This document shows positions 50,147 through 64,000 of a stretch of 64,000 nt of DNA, one piece after another. A program made the position numbers and the translations under genes. The notes under the pieces are model-generated. The model ran no database searches, was not told the DNA's origin, and saw nothing but the letters and a program-made list of their open reading frames with translations. Where the stretch lies: assembly GCA_963070105.1 (NCBI GenBank), contig OY718804.1:6285317-6349316 (forward strand), in the 5' to 3' direction. Position 1 is the stretch's first letter. The number at the start of each line of letters is the position of its first letter. The stretch comes from Litomosoides sigmodontis. Taxonomy: Eukaryota > Nematoda > Chromadorea > Rhabditida > Onchocercidae.

Positions 50147-52717
50147 TTTAGCGTGAAAACAGGCTTAGAATTAGGTCGACGGGAAGCGAATTTTTTCTAA
50201 CTTCTTGCCACACCACAGCCCTCCTATCCCTCCCTGCTGGTACCATTAGCTTGTGGCCTCATTTCTGGCGGACAAGTTGCATTGCGACATTCCCATTAAT
50301 TCCACCTTCCCTCATTAAACTGAAACAAAATGCGCCTTCTAATATTCCCATCATTATTGTTGCCAGTAACGCTGTCACACCGTCTCGAACACTTCTCATC
50401 GCATCACTACGCTCTCCACTCAGTGCATCCCGCGGGAAGAAAATACGAACGACTGATGCGTCGCAAGCGGCATTGCTCCATTTTTTAAATTTTACCATTT
50501 AATATGGGAGGTATTCGACGATTAAGAGATCTTTGCACTCCCTAATGGACAATCATTATGTGTTTAACAAACTACTTTGAGAGAGCTACAAAAGCATTCA
50601 GTTCTTACCGAAACACTGCACTGCAATGGTCAAGTTGAAGAAGCAGCTGGACATATCTTGCGGTGCTCGAACTCAAAGTTAAATGTACTTTTTTACAAAA
50701 CACAGTGAAATAGTGCAACAGATACCTAATGCAACTGCCAACTGCAAGTTATGCTAAGTGGTGCCGTAATATTCACCTATGTAGAAAGGGTTGTTTCTGT
50801 CGTACGACATCATTTACAAGTTGAAAACTAATTGCAATTCAGCTAGCTCACTTGCATTTCAATTCAGTCTTATGAAAGCTTTTTTTTTGAAATTCACTTA
50901 TAAGACACTCATTTCATTCTCTCTAACATTTTATAATTTTAAACACTTATCATGCCAACCGATACCATAAATTACTTCAATATTTCCGTCGCGAATTATG
51001 TCAACGCAAATGGGACCATCGGATATCAGGCGAAGGCCAACACTGACAACGTTCCGCATCGACAATTAGTAATAATTTCATTTCATCCCGTAATGTGACA
51101 GACTCAATGTATCTCCTTTCCTTGCTCATGCAATTAGCAAGAGATTTCTCATTTCAGCAAATGGAAGATAAAGCGCAAGTTAACTACCACTCGCCTTAGA
51201 TGTCGATTAACGTGCAAACAATTTATTATTCATGCATTATTGATTTTCAATTGGTATATTTCTGGAGCGATTAGATTTAGTAGTTAGCTGTTTCAAGCAT
51301 TCCAATAGTTTCCTTCTAATTGGTAGGGTCATTGAACAGTATGATGCTTCTTTTGCCGACTTTATGGATTATGATTTTAATATCAAACAGGGAGATAATC
51401 TGTTCTTCAATCATCTTAGATAACAACGGATGAACTGAATTACAATTGGCATTCGTTACAAATTAAATGTGTAAACAGTAGCTTCATCAAACAAATTTTA
51501 ATAGGTTTACCTGATAAGTTTAATAAGTTCACCTGATTTATCAATTTCAGCAATACTATAACTACCCGACATTTTGGCAGAAGAACTTCGATACAGTGCT
51601 TACTGTAACGCAAACTGCGCACCCTACAGGATAACGAATTTCACTTACCAATAAATAATTTTTAGACGATTGGGAGACACCTGGCAGAGGGGTCACAATT
51701 AACCGACAATAATTTTAATCACTTCAAAAGTTGTTAAATCACACGTTAAATCACACACCTGTTCAACAAACTCAGTGTTTCGGCATTTTTCGATTACCTT
51801 CCTCTAATTGCAAGCCAATATGCAAATGTTTTATTTTTGACATTTTACAAAAAATTTTTTTCTTCATAGATTGCTCTGAGAATTGGGAGTAATTTGATAT
51901 TTCTTATAGTAAAATTTAACAGGAGATAGCATGCGTCACTTACAATTTGTTAAGCCTTTCTGAGAAGAATTTTTTGAAAAGTTTTATGTTGGAAAAATTC
52001 TCAGACTTTATTTGAAGCACTAAAAGAGCAAGATTCTTCTATGCAAGTAATCTAGACTTTCAAATTGCTTAATCAATAAATAAGAAAAAGTTTCATTAGC
52101 AAATTGCAGTGAATTCTTCTTCGATGTCAATTTAATGTGAATTTTGAAATATATTTGATGCTCAATAATGGTGTCTTCTTGGTCGTTCCATGAATTCTAC
52201 ACGACACGCTGCCGTGTATTTCGCTTTTGCTTATCTTTCCAATCGTTTTGATGTAAAAGAAGAGAAAGTGAATTTTTCAGTGCTTTTTATTTTGAAGAAA
52301 AGTAGATTTGTTCCTTCTGGAATTTATGAATGCTCGATGGTTCCACAGTCTTCCTACGTAACACTTCCCATCGTCCATGACACCGTGAATTAATAATCAT
52401 CGTCAACATACAGCCGATTTGTGATACCTCTTCTGTAATTCATTAATTTGAAAAATTTTAGTTTTGCAGTTTCATACAATACTATAAGAAGACAGAACAA
52501 CTTGTAGAGGAAGCCTCGTCATTTTTAGAAGATTATGAGAGATAACAAAATCGGAAAAGTCCTTCATTCATGCTGAATACGCGAGCATTAGCTCCACTTC
52601 TACTTCTTTCTAATCCTCTACCCAGAGAAATTTCCAGACCAGTGCTTGTCGCAGGATATCTCGGGCGAATCCATACATTTCATATTTGTCAATCTTTGAG
52701 CGCAATCTGCGAAGAAC
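50147..52717. other. Intergenic region, histidine-rich gene to SH2 gene
   Basis: About 2.6 kb between two minus-strand genes. Overlapping 240-base frames are open on both strands at 50259-50498; the minus one has a hydrophobic stretch (GVTALLATIMMGILEGAFCF). No family, splice context or start supports either. The rest is AT-rich with nothing recognised. Confidence 0.4.
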
Positions 52718-54408
52718 TTACTTGACAGAATCAGGCCATCGAAGTGCCACGCCTCTGTTGAGTTTACAAGGTAACAGTAATCCTTGATGCTCGGCGTAGT
52801 ATTTAATCAGATCTATTAGGTTGGAAAATTGATGTTGTGCTTCAAGGAAAAAGGTTGTTTTATGTCCTCTAACTTTCTGCAAGAAAACCACACTTATACC
52901 GCCTATCTTTTAAACTTATCACTATTGCGATAATTTTATCATTCAATATGCAGGTCGCCCAAAAAACACTCTTTTGGAGAGTGATAAGCCTGAAATTATG
53001 CTATAAATTAGATCGCCAAAGATGAGTGAAGATAGCAGGTCTGTTCGATGCTTTTTTTGAAGAGATAATATTAATGCAGAACTCACAACGTTGATGCAAG
53101 TGTTGTAGATCTTCTGATGATGACACACTGTTAGTATCAGACAGTTCCGCTCATCGACTCTGACCAGAAATGAGCTGAAATAGAGAAGGTGGTGTGTCTG
53201 TTGTACGCGCTACGATGATTTTCAATATTAGAATGTGCGCTTTCGACAAAGCACGCTGGTCAAGCGTAACGTGGGAGAGCTTAGGGCCATTAGAAGGAAA
53301 TGGAATGGAATGGAATGCGATAGCTGCTTACCCATCCTCTCCTCCGGTCCTTAACAACATCCGTTCCACTTTACGCTTATCAGCACTGTGATGAAACCAA
53401 CGCTCGGCACGATACATTGAGTACGACGCAAGACCGTAAATTTTGGAGTGGTCCTCATAAATGGCCAGAGATTCACCGCACATCAGTATCTCTCGTAAAT
53501 AGGGAAATGTTAGTGCTTTATATCTATGAGCGAGCCTATTCACCTATGAAGAACTACTAGACTTTTTCACGACCCTTCGCAAAATGTGTGTCATCCTCGC
53601 CTCCTCCCTGTTCACGCTATTCCAACAACTTTACTATTTGCATAAACTTCTCATATCGCACCTAACTTTCTGCATATGGAAATTGCACGTCTCTCGTGGA
53701 ATATGTGAAATTAGCCCTATTCCTATTCTACATGGCATTTAATGAAAATAACGGCATTGCTAAAAGTTTAAAAGCATCTTTGCGATAAACTCACTCAGCT
53801 TCAGTCGGATTAGTTATAATTGTTGGGCCGGATGGAGTGGAAAAGTCAACCGGTACTCGATCCAGCTGATCCATGTTTGCACCATTTCGACGCTTTTCGA
53901 TATCAGCGCTCTGAGAAACGAAATGCTTCAATTTGAGCATATTAGAGAAAGAGTGTTAGAGAGAGACGATACCAGAGAAGTGAAATTGAATCGCACCTTA
54001 CATAATCTTTGACTGATATCCACTAGCATGTATTCATGATTACAGATGGAATTGTCGCTTAAACTGCTTCCATTCCTAAAAATTCTCCGCCTAATATAGC
54101 AGACAAGTCTAACGACGTTAACTGAAAAAAGCCTAGGCCAGAGTTTCTAAGGCAATTTATGGCTCGGATGTCCTGACGTGGCATCTTCTGCAGTATTTTG
54201 AAATAGACTAGGTGTGAATAATTGAGAAATACCTGATTTTAGGTATGCATATGGGATTAGATGTGCTCTGCATATTGTTCTGTTGTCTTTCATCACTATC
54301 TTCCTCCTCTTTTAATTGATGGTATTCGGTAGATGATGATGGTGGCGCAGTTGTCGCTGTCGACGAATGGAAGAATTTGAACAGCGGTCGTCCCAATATG
54401 TTCCTCAT
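52718..54408 (-). CDS. Small SH2-domain protein
   Basis: Five exons: 54233-54408, 53795-53908, 53332-53523, 53087-53174 and 52718-52876; phases close at 242 residues with a TAA stop. Residues 139-235 are a canonical SH2 domain: AERWFHHSADKRKVERMLL (alpha A), GSFLVRVDERNCLILTV with the phosphotyrosine-binding Arg166 of FLVR, IYNTCINVKVRGHKTTFFLE, and FSNLIDLIKYYAEHQGLLLP. The N-terminal 95 residues are Ser/Thr/Pro-, Gln- and Glu-rich (TTAPPSSSTEYHQLKEEEDS). A linker, EYKALTFPYLREILMCGESL, has a faint SH3 look but lacks the usual Trp pair. No kinase or phosphatase domain follows, so it would be an adaptor binding phosphotyrosine proteins. The acceptor for exon 2 was set one AG downstream to keep frame. 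Whether exon 5 ends at TAA or splices on is the main doubt. Confidence 0.82.
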
Positions 54409-57400
54409 TGCTTCTGCTCACTATTTAATGCTGAATTTTAATTAGCAAAATGAAAAAAAGATTTTATTTGCAGAGCTGGTGAATGTTATAATTCATTAAT
54501 GAAACGCGTAAAAATGTTTCAGAATAATAGACGTACGTGACTAAAAGTAACTTACAATAGGTAATAAAATTACCATAGAATATTGAATGGAAAGCACAAA
54601 AGTTGCTATTAAGACTGAAAAGTAAACATTCAGGAAAATAGAAATCATATCTGAGTGTCGTAATGAAGCGTACGAGACAGTGCGGAGATGAAGAGAAGTG
54701 GTCATTCATAGATGCGGAAGGGATGAAGGGTAGTGATTACTCACAGAGGCGGAAAAGATGAAGAGAAGTGGTCACTTATAAAAGCAGCGTAAGCGATGAG
54801 TGATGAGGTGCAATGGTCATTTATAGAAGCGTAAGGGATGGGTGGTTTCGTGTTGGGGGCGGACGTCGTTAGAATATGGCAATCATATCGGGAATATTCA
54901 CGTCACCTAATATTCTTGACTAATGTTTACCGTGAAACATTTCAACGAACATTTCTTTGTAAACTACGAATTAGAATTTTGTAAATAATATAAAATTTGT
55001 CAGTTTTCAGTCAAGCAGCTCCTAAATAACGGAAATTTCGAAACGCCTCGTCATCATTTGATTTTCTGCCATATTTCAAAATCACCACGCAGTAATCGAA
55101 ATTCCATCAAGATCTTGGAGTCAGGAATTTCTCTAAGTTAAATTTCATTTCTAAATATTATCTCGTAAAAGTATAATTTTGAAGAAGCGGTTTAATTACT
55201 ATGAAAAGAGAGCTAATTTCCACCAACAGTTAAGCGTTTAAATTTTGCGTGTTAGAATGGAATGGCTCGTTAAAATTAACTTCTGTGATTGATTGTATAA
55301 ACTTCCTCGTAGCCTCTGCAAATGCAACACCTTGTCGTGAAACGCACGGAACCTTTCCAGAAAGTTCTTGTCCAGCACTTTTTCCGACACACTCGATTTC
55401 ATCAATGCGAAGAACAATTATTCACTCTGTTACAGCACTCACATAAAACTTCGTGCTTGTTCTCCAACTTCATTTATTCACGAAATAATTCTACGGGTGG
55501 ACTTGTGAATCATCCAACGATGCTTCGTGGTAAGGATCATTAAAGGGAGGAAAAAAGCGCCCTGATTGAGAACTTCCGATTTTTGCTTTAGACAGTTTTT
55601 GAAATGTATTGACGTCAAAATGTGAGTCACGTGGAGGAGCTTCGTTTATTTATTTTCATTTGTCTTTTCATCTCTTTCATCTGTTTCAGTCGCCCGACAC
55701 AATCGGAGGGAATTTCAATTGTTGTGGAAGTGCAAGTAATCCGATGGTATTAATGATGGAGGAGTGAAAGTGACGAAAGGTCAGGAGAAAATAGCATTAG
55801 CAAGAAGTATGCTTGAGTAAGAAGAATTGCTGGGGATCTGTGAAATCTTCCCTCACCTTTCGCAGCAGTCACCAGAAATGTTTATTTTGTCTCCAAAGTT
55901 TCATACTTCAAATTACGTGTGAAACGATACACTGCAAGAGAACAGTGCCACGGCTCCTTTTCTGATTACATTAGCGAGCAAAACTTACCTTTAATTAACC
56001 TTCAATTTCCCACGCCTTACATAGGAATGGTAATGGATAAGCAGTGATGCAAAAATAGGTGCACTTTGTGGCGTACGATTAAAATCCGTAGGTTTTTTCC
56101 TCAAACTAGAAGTATTTTCTTTCACAAGCCGCCCGGTGCTTTGAATACATCTGCACGAGCCGCATCTTACACAATGGTTCCGCTCTTGTTTGGTTTCCGA
56201 TCAGTGGATACATATGCACATATAAAATTCAAAAGTGGCGTTGATACGTATGACTCACTCAGCTTATCAGTTCGCATCACTCGTTATTATCATAAAATAG
56301 AAGAAAATGAAATAGGATGACGTCAGTATGATTTTAATCTTTTTCCTCTTCCACCACTCTCATCACCATTCTCTCCTTGAATGCGAGACCACCGGAGATG
56401 ATCAGACATATATGGTTGCATACTGTAAAGGAGACTTTTAACAAAAATTTCTTCGAAAACCGGATTCCAATTTCGAAAAATTTTACTGACTAAGAGTTCT
56501 ACACCCACACAAAACAGCTGACACTGAACATTCAAATATGTCTTCTTCATTTAACTGTTCTTCCTTCGAATTCCTTTAAACCGTCAACAGGCCGAGAAAA
56601 ATAAAGAATGAAAAATGGGAAAGTGACGACGTGCAAGATAATGCTAAGATGTACAGTGAAGATGAGTGTAAATCATTTCTGACGTGAAATATGTCTCACT
56701 ACACACTTCTCTCATCAGAGAAACTTGAAGATCCGTGAAATACACAACGGGAAATTGACTTCCTGCTGATCGATCACTCATCGCTCTTCCGAAATTCAAA
56801 CTTGACAGGCGAGAAGGACGGGATTATTGCTGCCTAATTATAATCCGCCTAGTGCGATATTATACTGCAAACTGTTGCTCGATGCGCATTATTTAATGTT
56901 TTGCTATGATTTACAGTGTGCGCAGGCTGAAATCTGCTCGGTTCACGTTTATCGGCACCCACTTGCATGCCACCTCACAAAAGCCTGTGAAATCACCCGT
57001 AGTCGATCGATTTGTGTGGCCCAAAATGGAAAATAATTATTTCACATCCGTATGTATTATCACTAGGAACATAAATAGTGTGCGATTAACACATATTACG
57101 TACGCAATGACAAATGGCAAGGAACGCTTGGTGGAAATAAAACTGTTCACAAAGTAATGGCAGATGTGCATCTTATCTGCTCTTTCATACTAGCGGATTG
57201 GATTGTCCGAGAGCGTTTCAGTAGCTCCTAACCTGACGTTCGGATGAGGATGAGAAGTAGCAAAGAGAATAATCAGGAATAGCATTCCTACCGGAAAGAA
57301 TAAACACTGACCGAAAGCGGAAAAACAAAATTTGAAAATTTTCAGAATGCAACACTTAGCAATAAGCGATGAAACATGAAGCGAGCAGTGTGAAGCACTC

Positions 57401-59112
57401 GTATGTGTACATTAATTTGTTCACTGAAAAAATTGAGACGATATGCTTCCTGTTTTCCTTGTTAATCTTATCAGATGGAAATGACCAGCTGAAGACCTTT
57501 TCTTAAGTGGCATCACTTGAAAGCTGACCAAGGACGAGTGATGTTGATAGTTGGATGGATACTTTCAGTAGAGCTCTAACAACATCGATTCTTGAAAAAT
57601 ATGCAAGATTTCTTACAGCGATTACGATGGATACAATTCGTTTGGCAAATTAGCACACACACTAATTGAAGCATAAATGAAGTATTGCGTTGACGGGAGC
57701 GAAGACAAGTTCAAAGTCATTTCAAGTTTGTTAGATCTCTGTTTGTAGAGCTATACATAAATTTGGTCAAATCAAAGCCATCTCAGATTTCATTTCAATT
57801 CCTAAAGTAGCAAGCAAGTCTCTGTTAGTTTCAAACAAATTTTAATACTTTAACAAACTAAAATCAAATGTACTTTTCTGAATCTTCGATTTCTGCATAC
57901 GCTTTTTTCACCTGAAGATCATTACATTATTCAATCATTTGTTCACAAATTAATGAGGCACGATGACTATTCCCCTGATTCAAATCAGCACAGTTAAAAT
58001 GAAAACTAGACTGATATGTATCGATTTAATACACAATTTGTACGGCGATTCTGCTGTGGCATATATGGAAAAGATTGCAGAAATATGCATTACAAAGTAT
58101 TTGGTCAAATCTTTTATAGCAGCCCACTAGCCAAAAGTACTACTTAACTTTTATCATAATAGACTTGCAAAATTACAAATTATGGCGCTAGTGGAGATAA
58201 TTTAAACTGACAGTAATTTATCAGCTTAATTTATAAACCGACTTTTCACGACGACAATGGAGTGCACTTCAGCATGTTTCCGGTAAATAACAAAATACGG
58301 GTAAAAGAACCATTCACCAGCACTCACCATCCTTTTCCTTTGTGGCTTTCTCCCACTGGTTTACGATTAAAATCCAACGCGAATTTTGAACAGGATACTT
58401 GCTTACTTTGGAAATATTGCAAAAACAGAGAATAAAATATATAAAGTCATTTCAGAATTTACTACCGGAAATGCAAACTGATATTTCGGTTTTCAGTCAG
58501 AAAGACAGAAAACAACCTTATCACATTTAAGAACATAATATGATATAAAATGCAATTAAATCATCGCCATTCTTTTGGAATATGTCACTCTTTATCAAAT
58601 AGAAACTGACATTTTTCAGGAAATCATAAAGAAAAATAAATAATAACATTTATTCACTTGGAAACAAATTGTGCCAGTTGGACATGGCAAATTCTGATAA
58701 CGATTGAATAAACTAACAATTTTTCGTAGACAGCAAAAACAAAATCTGCAAACATGAAAAATTAGAGTGAGCCTACACTGAAACTATACAATACAAACAA
58801 CATATCAAATCAGAGAATGAATAAAAATCATATGAAAAAGCATAATTGACGGTGGAGTTGTAAGATTCCATATTCAAAAAATGTGTTAACATGAACATAA
58901 TTATTACTACCACTAAAAATATATAACTTCAGATATGCAAGCTTATACAGGTTTTATTTGCTAAATAAAGAGAGCTATCTTACTAAGGATCAAGCAAAAA
59001 ACAAAAATACATTATGCTCGATTAATAAAAATATACCTCAAACTTGCACATTTTTTTTCAAAAATAACTAAGGAAGGAAGAATTAAATGAATAACGAGTA
59101 ATAACAATGGAC
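54409..59112. other. Gene-poor stretch, SH2 gene to DHX15
   Basis: 4.7 kb upstream of the SH2 gene and downstream of DHX15. Open frames of 60-85 codons occur on both strands (for example 56066-56320 plus, 56323-56550 minus, 56827-57036 plus), without recognisable domains or linked splice sites. It contains a minisatellite (54682-54846). Regulatory sequence or taxon-specific exons may be hidden here. Confidence 0.4.
54682..54846. repeat. Degenerate minisatellite
   Basis: About four and a half tandem units of 35-45 bases, each starting GCGGA, GCAGCG or GCGTA, and containing GATGAAGAGAAGTGGTCA-like text (54687-54704, repeated at about 54757-54774, with diverged copies between and after). It lies about 300 bases upstream of the SH2 gene start. 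Confidence 0.75.
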
Positions 59113-63876
<4,764 letters not shown>

Positions 63877-64000
63877 CTGTAAATGCAATATACTTCTCTT
63901 ATTACTTCCGTGAAGCTAATACAACTCCCTCCTCTCCTTTCAGGCCGCACTCCTCCAAAGGAAATAAATCCCAATTACTTGATAGACGAAACAGGATACA
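63877..64000. other. Upstream region of DHX15
   Basis: Contains the putative spliced-leader acceptor (63877-63879 on the minus strand) and nothing else recognisable before the window ends. Confidence 0.4.

Noticed and set aside
52190..52393. 67-codon plus-strand ORF downstream of the SH2 gene
   Set aside because: No family and no splice support.
54464..57157. Several 65-85 codon ORFs on both strands
   Set aside because: No domains, no in-phase exon series, typical of chance open frames.

Overview
This window is nuclear DNA of a nematode, most likely a parasitic and perhaps filarial-type one. It is AT-rich, its genes are split by many short GT-AG introns, and several start codons sit just behind polypyrimidine-AG sites that look like spliced-leader acceptors. 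It also carries a transthyretin-like (TTL) gene, a nematode-expanded family, and a single-domain astacin. The species is an inference. No rRNA, tRNA, CRISPR array, viral gene or intact transposase was seen.

Layout. 1-9.5 kb: no recognisable gene; microsatellites and one small mariner-style foldback element. 9.5-14.0 kb, minus strand: MITD1 and then the nuclear proteasome activator PA28gamma (PSME3), head to tail. 14.5-17.7 kb, plus: a tectonic-family (ciliary transition zone) gene whose 5' end I could not resolve; one intron holds two hairpins. 19.4-19.9 kb, minus: a small basic protein of unknown function. 20.8-22.9 kb, plus: the NEDD8 E2 UBE2F. 24.1-24.9 kb: a secreted TTL protein. 25.8-27.8 kb: a secreted astacin zymogen with a furin-type site and a probable GC-AG intron. 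28.3-29.4 kb, minus: the retromer subunit VPS29. 29.4-32.4 kb: a less AT-rich intergenic block. 32.4-33.4 kb, plus: intron-containing histone H3.3. 34.9-38.7 kb, plus: a membrane-anchored USP30-type deubiquitinase. 39.7-43.5 kb, plus: Rab escort protein (CHM/REP-1). 46.6-47.8 kb, plus: a HAD phosphatase of the pseudouridine-5'-phosphatase (PUDP) group. 49.7-50.0 kb, minus: a very histidine-rich secreted mini-protein. 52.7-54.4 kb, minus: a small protein with a C-terminal SH2 domain. 54.7-54.85 kb: a degenerate minisatellite. 55-59 kb: nothing recognised. 59.1-63.9 kb, minus: the DEAH-box helicase DHX15/Prp43, apparently complete.

Most of the genes are conserved housekeeping genes (proteasome activation, abscission, neddylation, retromer, Rab prenylation, chromatin, splicing). 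The three secreted products (TTL, astacin, His-rich) and the SH2 mini-protein are the lineage-flavoured part. Exon models were built by eye from splice sites, reading-frame continuity and remembered family motifs. In the models given in full, exon phases add up to an uninterrupted frame. The main exception is tectonic.
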